DNA of 64,000 nt from Melanocharis versteri (taxonomy: Eukaryota > Chordata > Aves > Passeriformes > Melanocharitidae): contig VZTG01000395.1 of the NCBI GenBank assembly GCA_013397845.1, positions 669,450-733,449 of the forward strand, in the 5' to 3' direction. Shown here piece after piece: positions 25,758 to 39,200 of this stretch. The notes below the pieces were generated by a model. That model saw only the letters and a list, made by a program, of their open reading frames with translations. It had not been told where the DNA came from and ran no database searches. Both the position numbers and the translations under genes were made by a program. Each line of letters opens with the position of its first letter. Within the stretch, counting starts at the first letter, position 1.

Positions 25758-28700
25758 CAGATAAAATAGATTTTCCTCACATTCCCAGAGACCATGCCAC
25801 CTAATTCTTTGTAATAAAATTATTGCAGCTCACCTTTAAGAAAATGAAACTTCTTCAAAAAGCTAGCTACAACAAAGGAGTCACAGAGGTACAGCAGGAG
25901 ACCGCTGAATGTCAAACCAGAGGAACTGATATTCAGAGAATGAGGCCGAGAACTCACGTAGCAAACTGCAATCTGATTGGAGAGGGTGGAAAAAAAAATT
26001 AACATCTTTAGAGCTTCCATATGAAGCTTCCAGTATTTGCATCTGATTCAAACTCAGACTTGCTTTCCAACTCCAAATACTGTGAGCTTTACAGTTCCTT
26101 CCAAAACATCTCACTACTTATTAAAATATACATAAAGCACAATTCATAACGATGTATTGTTACTACTCATTATTATTACTATCATGAGGCTTAGATGTAA
26201 CAGAGTTTGAAAGCTGCAGTAACAATAACTCCCCACAACCATAATGCTGTGACTTGCCCAGCACGTTTTATATATACGTGAGTAAATGCAGTAACTCTAC
26301 AGTTGGACATGAAAAGAACCCTTAGAAATTTCAAATTTCATTTACATTACGATAGGATTATTCAAGTCAGTAGAGTTGTGCATATACATGAATATATGAG
26401 GTTTCCTCTTGCCTAGTTTGTTTTTATGGCTACTCCTGAAATCCACGAGGAATGGGAATATTTACAGCTCTCTTTCAGGATTTACAAATTTAGATTAAGG
26501 AATCTTCCACACAGGGCTTTGTTTCAAAAGTGCCACTGTACTACTTAGCTGGGATACATACTCATCTGGCATGGACCAGCATGATTCAGTGGAGGAAGGC
26601 TGAACCACAGCAGCTAAGACTGTACCAGCATGCCTATTCCATATTCCTTCAATCCTATTGTATCATATTCCAGCTCAGGCAGCAATTCCAGAATGAAATT
26701 GAACTCATTTAATGTGCTGAATAGGTTAGAGCTGAAAGGATGCAATGGATGAAGACAGTAACAGTACAATGCCCTCCCACAGAGTTTGTTTTTCTAAACA
26801 TGGTGGAAACAAAAGCCTAAGAACTCAAAATGTTCTGGGAGCAGCATACGTGGGAAGGTTATTACACAGCTCTCTGGAAGAGAAGATCAGTAGACCCAGT
26901 AAGACTGAATTTCATTTAGTATTCAAGGGAAGAGGTAAAAACAGTCCCTCTCTTCTCAACCACATCACCCTAGTACCAATTTTCTATCGACATATTTGGG
27001 TTGAAGTATGACCTTGGCTTTAGATCCAAACTCATCAGAGAGAGCCAACAGCTCCTGAGACCTAATGTGAGCTTCTCTCATTCCAACTAGCTGTCTAGTA
27101 TTTGATTCTCTGCCTCAGCTTATCAGTCCAAAGTGAACTAAAACATCTGTATATTTGAAGTGCTTTCTAAGTGTTATCTAGTATTTCTAAAACCCTCTTG
27201 TGGAAGAAATTTTCTGTAGGAAGAGCCAAATTATAACAGATTGAGAAAACACTTCACAGACTATATTAGTATTTAGGACAATTCTGGGATTGCTCAGCAT
27301 GTACTTTAGTTGAAGCCTCTCACAATATCTCTATGGGACTAAGAATTTGATTTTAACATTATAGGGATGTACCTCATTCTTCAAAAGCTGTGTAACTATT
27401 ATTGAGGAATACATCAACTAACCCATCCAAAACAGAGCCTACAAATTTCTAGAGCTACTTGGAAATTGTTTTGTTCAGTACCTGCGGTCCTAAGTTAAGG
27501 TAACAGTCCACAGATAGCACTGGATGGCTATAATTCTTCAGTGAGAGAGGGAAGAAGCGATGGCTGTGATACTGGAGATACTTTTCAAGGAGCAACTGAG
27601 CAGGTGCTGCCAAGAAGGTGTGCTTGCTGTCAGGAGCACAAATGTACTGAGCAGGGGAGATGGAAACTGGAGTGTCAGATACCTATGAGGAAAAAAAATA
27701 TTTCTCATACAGATCAATCTTAATCAATGAAGTTGTACTTACGTGAATTCTGGTTTGTATAAAACATATCTCTACCCTACAAATCTAAGTTTTATGTAAG
27801 AAGAAAAGTTATTCAGCCAAAAATATCAGCTACCAAAAAAGTTTCAGTTTCATAGAATTATATTTGTGTTCATAGTCATTGAGGTTTCTAAGTCAAAGTA
27901 CTCCTACCTATGAAGTCACATGAAGATGAGCAATTCTATAGCTGTAGATAAAATCCATATAGTCAATGGTTACTTGGATTGCAAAGAGACACTTCATGTG
28001 TTTTTTGAAGTTTTAAAGGAAAATAATTAAGGAAAGGTGTATTTATGACAAGAATATTGTGAATTTCAGAAATAAATAACTAAAAAAAGCCCCACGTGGC
28101 AGACATACCCCATTACTAGCAACAGATGATGCACCAAAATACCTCAGGTCTCCTGGTTAAAAGGTACAAAAAAGGAAAACAGAATTTTAATAACATTGCA
28201 ACAGACGTCTCCGTTCCCACCTTAGACTTTATGTGGAAGGATCGTTGTCCTCCTACTGCAATTTGCTTTTTCATGACATTGAAGTGGTTGAAGCGACAGA
28301 TGAGAAGGCCAGCACTGTGGACACGCAAGTTGAAGTCAACATCATCACACGTAAATCTGGAAAGAATAGAATCATAGCAGGTCAGAGGAATGTTTCTCAT
28401 CCCACACTGACAAGCACTCAGAGCCTTTGATCAGCACCATAGAAAGGACAGGTATCAAACATACTGACCCTCCACCAGTGCCTATCAGTCAGGGAAAGAG
28501 GCTTCAGCTTTCTAATAATAAACTAGGCTAGAATCAGTTTGAGAAGATCAGAATGAGGGAGGAAAGCACTTAGGGAGGGAAAGGATCAAAAGCATGAAGT
28601 GTAAAGGCAGAAAATTGCTAAGGAAAATACCCAGGAGTTAAAACATTTTCTTTGCCTTTTACTACAATAATGGAATCATAAGAAATTGCTACATACATTA

Positions 28701-30266
28701 CTACCCCAAATATGGTCAAGGAAATTAATTCCTTCGACTTCCAAGGAAATGGATGAGGCCCTACATTTGATTTATCAAATGCACAGAAGTATCTGACTAC
28801 TCATTTTCCCCTCAGAATAGGAACATCTAGCAATTTTTTTTCAATATTCCTCTACAGAACTAATGTCATTTTATTTTAGAAATGAAAACTGTTTGAAGGC
28901 AAGGAGTCTTAATACAAGAGAACTGCTGAGACACAGGAATAGATTAAGCAGAATGAGGCCAAACATCCCTGAGCTAAATTTGACCCATTTAAAAAATATG
29001 ATGGAACAGAATAAAAGGTAAACTCCTAAAGCTGACTAAATTAAAATACTCTGTTCTCTGGAAAATTCAGACTCAGTTCTCCATTTTGAATGTATTTATT
29101 ACAAAGGAAACAGGATGATGTGCAGAACCATTGGATTGACACCCAGGGCTTGAATTTAAGCGAACTGAGCAATCAGTGCAACAGTCAACATCAGTGAGAA
29201 ACATGGAATTCAATTATAGGTTTTAAAAGTTTTGTCTTTGATCTTAAAAGTATCCACATGGTTATTTGATATCCCTGACTGTCACTATCTCTGTGTTTTA
29301 AAATGTACCTTTTTCCTTGCCCAGGCTTGGAATGTCATACAATAATTCACACTCAGCAGTACCCACACAGGATTACTGTGAGCCTCGTGTGGCTCAAAGA
29401 CAGAGGCAGGAAATGGGTGGTGTGATGTGACATTCCTGACATTTTAACACTGTTGCTTGTACTCATATCATTTTGCTTTATTGTCATTGTCTCCATTTGC
29501 CCTTCATACATAATGCTTCATAAGGTAACACAGGCAGCCTGGAAGCACAGTTCTGTACTAGGAGATGTGTGGGGGCAAGTTTGCTCTTTTAAAGTGTCAG
29601 GCTGGTGACAATAGAAATACAGATCATCTGTTTATTCACAGAATAATGAAAGCAGAATGCTTCCCTGCAGTTTTGAGTAAGCTTGGGCTTCAAAAGATAT
29701 CTTCCCAAGTTAGGAGAGTCCTTCTGAAAAGCACAGTGACTGATGTTCAGTTACCTAAATGTAGCTGGGCAGAGCCATTTTCATTACCTGGGCTATCCCA
29801 GCTGGCTTACAGAAAACCACACATTTAATGTCATACCTGCCAGCTCCATATGGATGTCTTCCATATTCTAAGGCACTGAAAGACCAGTTTTTTAGACAAG
29901 TGAATCCCACCTCTAGTGATATATATAGACTCTATTCTGTTGTAATAAATGCATGCCCCTCAGAAATGGAGGGAAACCCACAGTTTATTTCACACAGATC
30001 AGTGAAATTCTGTGAGACTATGAACCTAGTGAATACAGTTCTGTAAACTATGGTGATACTGTGTATGACAAAATTATAATCTGATATATCCTAAGTGGCA
30101 CAATAAATGAAAAAGTGGGATTTCTGAGACAGCTGAATGTGAGAAACAACCACCAGTGTGAACAAGATTTATTTATTCTTTTTTTCTGATTGTCTTGATG
30201 AGCACACATGTGGTATGCTGCAGTGTCGTGCTACTCAGGGTAAAAAGCCCAGATATATATAGATAT

Positions 30267-30297
<31 letters not shown>

Positions 30298-33200
30298 TAG
30301 ATATAGATTATAGATATAGATATAGATAGATATATGTATCAGAATGAGATTTAGCTATGCACCATTCATCCATACATCCCTGTTTCCTTTGGAAGGGAGA
30401 ACAATTATGCAGACAAGAAGGGAAGTACAGTATTTACCAAAGGCCACTTGGAGTACAACAATACTGCAGAGCACACTGCTGAGTGTGTCTACCCTGTCAC
30501 TCAATTATCACTACTTTATTTGGAACTATAGAAATTAATGTCTTTTTCCAGCTTCTGGCAGCTTGGGAAGGATTTGAATCAGCTGTAAGAAAACAAAATC
30601 TGTCTGCATAACCCTAACCATAAAAAAAAAAAAAAAAACAACCTTCCTAAAAACACAGGAGCTTTTGTAAAACTTCTTTTTATTTGGTTCATTACCTCTG
30701 CTGAAAAGTGCTACCAATTCACTTACCTGTTCTGATTGTACTGTACATTCTGTGTCAGATCCACATTCAGCATAATGAAGTCATGCACATGGCAGCAGGA
30801 GAATGGTTCCTTGATCTCAGCACTGTTTGTTTTACTGGACCATTTCCTCATCCCAATCAGGGCATAATGAGTGACATTGGGAGTTGCTTCAATATGTTGC
30901 AGAATTTGCTTCAGGGAAACATTCCTTTCAGTCCATGTATAGTCACTACGATAATTATGAAAATGTGTTAATTTTAAAATATATAGAGAACCTTCAGAAT
31001 CTCTTTCAGCTGAAGAGCAATTCTTAACAGTTGGAAATTGTTACGACTTTCAGGTAGATAACTTCAGTGTTGTCTTACTGTACTGTATTTTTTTGTCTCT
31101 CACTCTAGTTAAAATTAACTGGTGCTTATGTGGTGGGGACTGGTATGACAGAAACTTAGTCTAGATCTCTCAAAATATTCACTCAGATATGTAAACTTTT
31201 AAAGTTACCTAGATAATATTCCAATGAATCTTGGAGGGTTGCTGACTTGTACCATAACTTAAACACAAAACATTAAGATCCTTCTAGCCCACCCCTAGAG
31301 TCCATAAATCTCAGTTTTCATTGAGTTTCATTCTCTCTGAAAGTTTGTCGTAAATTCTGCATAGCACTGCTCATGGAATAGATAAAAATATCTAGCACAA
31401 ACAATATTTTCAAGTAATGAAAACAAAAATACTAGTTCAGGGATTTGAGGAACTCATAAAGGAGACACTCAGACTGGGACTGACAAAAGGGCCAAAGGAA
31501 ATCAGTTGCACAACTTGCCCAAAATTGTCATTTAGCTTCCCTAGAAAAATCTGGTGAAAAATGTTCATGTGAGAGTCCATGTTGCCCATTGTATCAGGGA
31601 GTGTTTACAGAGTCTGAAATCTGCAGTCCAAGTAACTCTAGCTTGAACAGCGACGGCTGCAGGGCACATAAATCCTCAGGGGACAGGAATGAAAAACAGG
31701 CACTACACTATGTGCTATGCGAAGGCACATGCCTAGGAAAGTACTCTCCTTGGGCAAATATAATTCTCTGCTTGTACAGGGTAGAAGTTGTAGTGTAGCA
31801 AACATCATTTCAAAATTACATGCAGAGAAAGGTTAAAAGAGATCAGCTGAAAAAGCATATATTACACTATTTACCTTTTCCTGTCTCCTGAACAATCAAC
31901 TTCTACTGCATTCCACATAACACAGGAGTCATCTGAAATGACAATGAAAGGCCAAATATCCTGGGGTTTTATCCCCAGCTCTTCCTGCCGATTCCGTTCA
32001 AGCTCCAGGTTATGATAAGACAACTCTTTTATCAGGAAGTGTGCAGCACCTGAAACCATAGGCATAAGCCATCAGATTAAAAGTAAGGGCAGAAATAGTT
32101 TGCTTTTAACTCAGAAGCCTTTTAAAGTGAGTATTTCTGCAGACAAGGGTATGAATCACTCTGAAGATTTTAACACCCCACCACCACCAAGAGCCAATTT
32201 GCTTTGCCACTTGCCAATCAAGTGACTTAAAGAACCACATTAGGAAGGATGAAAAATGAGGCCTGACTTCTGTGGTAAAGATTTGCTAGTGTCTTATGGA
32301 TTTAGTAACTACTTCTTTCAACCTGACAAATATTTGTGTCCGTTAGCATCTCTTAGTGCAAAGAGTTAGAGATGTTGACTAACCAGCTGAATGACATGGG
32401 AAATTGTCTCTGATGATCTACTTCGAATGTTTGTCACTACTGCTGTATGTAAGTTGTTCCAGCAGCACAAGCAAAGGATTGAATATTTCAGACGTTATAT
32501 CAGCAGAGCATACCTAAGGGATGTACCCAACCAGAGCATCACTGCCCATGCAAATAGTACAGAACTTATTTCCACAAGGAAACAGTCAGTAACTCCATCT
32601 GAGCTTTAACACCCTCAGCTTCTTTCAAAATCAATAGAAGAGAGTTAAGTATTTCTAGAGTGCAATTCACTGAGCTTGTTTTAGGTGTCCTGGATTAAGA
32701 GAAGTGTCTCTTCAGCTGTGACACACTGTATTCGGAGGGAATCCAGATCACCAGATCAGACATCCTAGCTGCAAGGTGTGTGTCTACATTTGACTGTTGT
32801 GTAACAACACCTCAAGGACCCAAGTTGTGTGTCTGCATTTTTCAGAACTTTTTGTTACACTTACCTACTCCTGCACTGTTGAAAATGCTTGGAAGAACAA
32901 GCATGATGTGGTTAGGCCAATACTTCTTATATATGGCCATTTCGTACTCCTTGACAACTAAAACATGCAAATGACTGGCTCCATCCATTGCATGATATAA
33001 ATTGAAAAGTCCATGTTCATGACGACCAGTGGTGGGAGTAAAAGTGGGGCTTTTTATGTAATCTTCACTCTGTAGGTAAAAAGAAGTGTGAGCTTCTGTA
33101 TTAATCCAGAGAGAGAAAGGAGAAATAGATTCTTCAGGAGAATACATCAGATCCACTAACACTAGACAAACTGAGACATTTTAAACGTCCTTGATAGGAA

Positions 33201-36200
33201 AATAAACAGCTTTTATAAGAGTTGGAATAAAAAAACAACTCTATCATTTAGCTTATTTGACTGATGAGAGGGTGGTGGAATGGACAGGACTGCTAACCTT
33301 GACCTGTCAAGTGCACAGGTACCTTGAGGCTAGATCTGGAAAAGGATTTAGGTCCATATGTACAAGATAGTAAGAAACTCCTTACTCCAAAACTACAGTA
33401 CAACTCTTCTGACTGGAGCAAGTGAATAGAAAAAGAAGCAAAGTGAGAATAGTCCTTATATATCAAAGCCTCAAAATAGGTCAGTGGCAGAAGCAAGAAA
33501 AGAATCCACAAGGAGCCAGTGTACAGTTCCGACCATGTAGCCAAGCACAAGTTTACTGGGTGAGGAAGAGCAGGAGATTTCCTCCTTACATTGCTGTTGT
33601 GTTGCTGTCTAGGTTCTTTCATTTATAACTTGAGCTGGAGGGTGGTATTGATTTATTACTGTTTATTGGAAGCAGTTTATTTTCTCCAGGATAGAAGTGC
33701 TACTGCTTATTGCTGTTCCACAAATTGCTTCAATGCTTGAAGCAGCGTGGCCTGAGCAAGGCACAGCTTCAGCTTAGACGTGGTTATCAGGAGTCTCTGT
33801 AAAGGTCAACATCTCTGCACTGGTGAGGCCTCACCTTGAATATTGTGTGCAGTTTCGGGCACCACAATATAAGAAATATATCAGACTATTAGAGAGCATC
33901 GAAAGGAGGGCAACAAAGATGGGGAGAGGCCTTGAGGAGAAGCCATATGAGGAGCAGCTGAGGTCCCTTGGTCTGTTCAGCCTGGAGGAGACTGAGGGGA
34001 GACCTCACTGCAGTTACAGCTTCCTGTGAGGGGAAGAGGAGGGGCAGGCACTGATCTCTCCTCTGTGGTAACCAGTGATAGGACCTGAGGGAATGGCCTG
34101 AAGTTGTGTCGGGGAAGGTTTAGGTTGGAAAAGGTTCTTCACCTAGAGGGTTTTTGGGCACTGGAATGGCTCCCCAGGGCAGTGGTCACAGCACCAGCCT
34201 GACAGAGCTCAAGGAGCTTTCAGACAACACTCTCAGGCACATGGTGTGACTCCTGCGGATGGTGCTGAGCAGGGCCGGCAGCTGGACTCAGTGATCCTTG
34301 TGGGCCCCTTCCAGCTCAGCTTATTCTGTCATTCTGTGGTCAGAGTTTGCAGACTGCCAAATAGATGACCTTACAAAGTGTTTTCTACAACCATGACGTG
34401 TGATTCTTTATACAGTCTTGAAGCCGTGACTAAGATTCTTTGAAAGCCTTATTTTTATATGAAAGTAACTGAGCATTTATGCAAAATATAACAGGATATT
34501 CCATTGCTTTTCTCTACAGAAAAAAATGTTTCCTCTTACTAATGGTATGATAAATGAAATCATAACTTTGAGTTTCTTTGCAGAAACCATTCTCACTTAA
34601 ACATCTTAAACCCATAACCAAAGACCTTTTGTCACAGATAAGACCATCTATACCAAAGCATCAACCTTGACTATGAGCAAAAGAAAGAGCTTATTGGTGT
34701 CTTGACAATTTTTTTTCATGTATCCCTTTCTGGCAGAAAATACAAGCTTAGCTTAAGCACATCTTTATTGTCTCTTGACAGTAGGAATAGTAGTATAGAG
34801 AATACTAATTCAACAAATTTTGAAATTGGTGGAGTCTCTCTCCTATATATGGCCATAAATATAAATAAAAATATCCATCTACCTTATCTGTGACTAGTGG
34901 TAGCCTCATACTTTCCAACTGTCTTCCTGGTTGGCTAAAGACAAAATGATGCTCCTTTGATTTCGGAATGATAAAATGCAGCTGTATTTCTTCTCCCAGC
35001 ATAGAATAGGAAAAAGCAAATGCATGCAGAGTGGACTCATAAATCTAAGGATGGGAAAAAATATGATAATTCCAGTTAAAGTCAAATAACAAGGTCTCAG
35101 TGTAGTTTATATGCATTTACAACATTGATAAACATATTACAGTCACTTACTGAATGGCATTAGATTTAACTTCATTATTCATAAGTGTTAAGCAATATTC
35201 CCTAGGCTAGAGCTTACACTAAAAAAAATACACATTAAAGTGTTCCCTCTTTTGAAACTGTTGTTTCAGCTTCATCTTGCAGATGGTATCAATACTTACA
35301 GGCTGTTCCTGGCTTTCGGAAATACTGGCACATAAAAGCCAGTATTTGCATTGCTGACACCTTCTTCCTCACATTATAATAGGCAAGAAATTAGAGGGTT
35401 ACTCTGAGTAAAAGTAAGTTGTATACCACACATAGACTACTCTGTGCTGGACTACTCTTGTATCAGAAGTAGCACCTGTTGCAGTTACTCAGGTGAAAAT
35501 TTAAGCAGGGCCCAGTGGAAGGCTTACTGGGAAAGTAGTTTTAACTGGTAGTACACACGCAGATCACAGCACTGAATAAACTAGTGCAAATGACACAAGG
35601 ATCGGTCCTCTGATCTCCCCAAACCTGCAACCTGGCCAAGGCAGGCAAACTTCAAAAAATAGCAGAATCTGTAAATCAGCTGTATGTGTACACACATGCA
35701 ACTTCTAAGCCAATTTAAATACAGTGAATGTACACAAACTGTGTTTGGGTTGTGTGTGCTTCAGCTTCTGATCTGCAGAGTAACATCTGGAAATCTTTAC
35801 CTGGTACCTGGGGTTGAAACCCATATACTGATGACACTGCTCACAGTGATGGTAGGTGTTATATGCTGCATACTTGGACAACCTCATCCTAGTTGTTTGA
35901 CGGCATGTGTACATGTCTTCCTGTCTCCTGCTCATTGATCTGTCTATTAAGAAAAGAAACAAATGAAATGTAACATATATTCAAGGCTAGAATATATTCT
36001 CTTGTGGCAGACTTTCTGTCACTGAAATCAGCTTCTAGGAAAAAAGGCAATATAAAACAGGTACAAAACAAACTATGAATTCATTCTGAGCACAGTATGT
36101 TTTACAAATTGCTATGTACAGCAAAGAGAACTACAAGGAAGTATCTACAAATTCATGATTATGATAATTCTTTACAGATTTCAAATAAGGCTGAGATGCA

Positions 36201-39200
36201 AGCAATGCCTGATCATTAAAATTTTCATTGTTGCTATTATTGGTCGAATGCTTACAAAAGCAATAAATAGTAAAAAAAAACCTTATGACATTCTCCATTC
36301 TGTGACAGACATCACAGTAGATTATGTGAAATGAATTTGGCAATTTAGTGATGTTGCTCCTTAGTGTATATCCATATTTTTCAAAGGGTCCCCTTTGTGA
36401 GAGACTGAGGTAAGGTGAAGTGTATTTTCTGCTGAAAAGGACTTTGTTATGTCATCTTTCACTCAGATTTTCAGCACCAGATCGGGTTGCTCAAAGCTGT
36501 TCCTTGTCATGTTAAGTTTTAAAAATTACCAAGAGTGGAGTTTCCATGATCTCTCTGGGCAACTTCCTCTGTGGTTTGACCACTTTTATTCTGAAAATAT
36601 TTTTCATACTATCTAATTGTAATTTCCCATATTGAAACTTGTGTCTATTGTCTCTTGTCCTTATGCTGTGTATCTATAATAGTTTGTGTCTATAAATTCC
36701 CATTAGGAAGTTGAAGACAGCATTCAGATGCAGCTGCTAGACTTCCCCAGATGAAACAAACCCAATTCACTCCAATTTTTTTCATATCTTGGTGGCTGCT
36801 CACTGGCCTCACTTCTCTGTGTCAACGTCTTTCTCATATTGGGAAGCCAAAAACTTGATAGAATACCCAGATGTGGCCTTAGAGTTGCCATCACAGAAGA
36901 ATCACCACTTCCCTTGACCTGTCGCTAGATTATTAGTAAGCCATTAACCCAGTGGAGAACTGGTGACTCATGTTCAAATTGTTGTCGACCAGGACCATCA
37001 AGTCACATTGGCCAAAGCTGCTGTCTATAGAGCTGGCCTCAAACTTGTATAGCTGAAAAAAATCATTCTATCCCAAGTGCAAGGGGCACGTTTGGTGAAC
37101 TGTTCAACAGGGTCCTGCTCCTGAGGGTCCCCTTCTGCAGCCTGCCAAGGTCTTTCTGAATGGCAGTGTTTCCTCCCTGCTGCCCAGCCCCACGGGCTTG
37201 TGTATGTCCAGCTGGCTGATTCAGAGGACTAATTCACACATCAATACTCCAGGAATCTAGATCTGGACATGTTCATCTCATGCTTTCCAAACCTAACCTA
37301 AACCCTAAAAGATAACCCTACAGACACTTTTAAGTACATAACTAATTTTACACACATAAATCACTTCATTGCTACAGAGCAGGACAATGCTACTTTATAA
37401 AACCGTTCAAATATACAAACTTATTGTGGAATTAGAGTTGTTTTAATGAAAGACTACCCATACAAGTCATTTATAAGGGTGATACTCTGGTACTTCATCT
37501 GAAAAACTTGAAATATTTTTTCACTATTACTTAATCAAAAGCAATTCTGATATTTTAACTCTGCTTAAAAGTTTAACAGGATTCTCACATTAAAAGCAAA
37601 TAAATACATATACGTGTGCCAATCAGGATTTTAAAAAGTCTAACCTTCACTGTTTATAGTCTGAAGCTTTGAACAAATCAGACTTGCATCTTCATATTTG
37701 GGATCATGGATGGTGTAGTCAAAAGGCATCTTCTTAAATATCTCCAAATCTGGCCATGTATCTCCAGGCTGATGGTAGTATTGATCAGGTTCTTCTTTTA
37801 TGTCTATGATGTCATAGAAAAATAAGAATTCAGAATTTTTTAAAGCTCTTTATATTGCTATAGATGGTTTTGCTGTACCTATTATTCCTGCTTCATTTTT
37901 TCTTTCATTAATCTGATGACACAGTATTATTATGCACCAAGAGGTAAACCTTTGTGCAAATGTACCTCGCACCTCAACGCAACTCTACCTTTTAAAAATT
38001 ATCTTTATGTCCTGTCTGAGCTACAGAAATACAGAGGAGTAATACACTGTAAATAAAGCAAGTTTGGACAAAAAATAGCTATTAGAGAGCAGAAACTTCC
38101 TTTCCTCAGGTAGTCTTGTGTACTTAGAAAATATGACATTGCTCCTCATAGTATAAATCTGCCAAAATGTCAATGATTCCTTTTATATACTTCACCACAA
38201 AACTTCATTCCAATTCTACACTGAAAACCAATGGTTGGATATTATTTAATATACATAAATGCTGTTGATCTTTTTCCACAAAAACCAGAGGTATGTTCTT
38301 TGCTTACAGAGAAAAAGACTAAATTCTAAATGATTAATAAAATAATAAAATGTTCTTAAGTATCATTGGAAGATCACAGCAAAATTTTTGTACAGTATTT
38401 AAATAATGTAAAGTAATTGCAAAGGTGAATAGTATAGAATAGGCCTAGAATATACAGACTACTATATTTCTATTTAGCATAACAATTTTCTGTTGTCTCC
38501 AGAATATTTTTATATCAGGAACTTACTAATGTTGATTTCTTCCTCATCGTAAACATCCACTTCTGTCAGTCTAATCAGCATTCGGGACAAAATACTGAGG
38601 AACTGCAGATAGGCACCTGTTTTCCCTATCTGTAAACACATAAATTAGAAAAAAACAAAAGTAAACTTTTCCTTTTCACCATGTTAATTTTCCACATATC
38701 TGGAAATTGTACCTGTGGTGAAACTGAATACTAATATTCAGTGCTTGGATATCCTTGTATTTGTATATTCCTTGGCATAAATAAAATGCTTAATGTTCAA
38801 CAGTTTTGTTTTCTCTATGCAGGAGCCTAGCTGGAAAACACATTTTACATCACAGGTCTAATTATGGGCCCAAAGACAAGAATTTTCTCTCCTGATGTTA
38901 CAGCTTCTACATAGGCAATGAACACTTAAAAATTCATACAAGCTCATAAAATGGACAAAAACCCCTCCTCGAAATACAAGATAACTAAAGAATTATCCCA
39001 ACCCTTTCACTTCCATATGATTTACAGGTACATTGCCTGCTACTGAAGTACAGTGACTATCCTGATGAGCAGAAGTGGCAACACATCCCTGGGAGAGCTT
39101 GTGCTGGCCACTCCCACTCCTGAAGGACACAGCATGTGCAACAATATGCTGTTCCACCTCTCATGCTGAAAATACATGATTTCCCTTCCAATCTTTTAAA

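Larger units (their letters stand above)
28357..30726 (-). other. GREB1 intron between w22 and w23
   Basis: 2.37 kb. Holds the GATA compound microsatellite and the A17 run near its 5' end. The remainder is unique-looking. Confidence 0.85.

Noticed and set aside
27845..27905. CR1-like tail (TTTCATAGAAT...TCATTGAGGTTTC)
   Set aside because: Only two short matches with no CR1 body on either side, so too weak to call.
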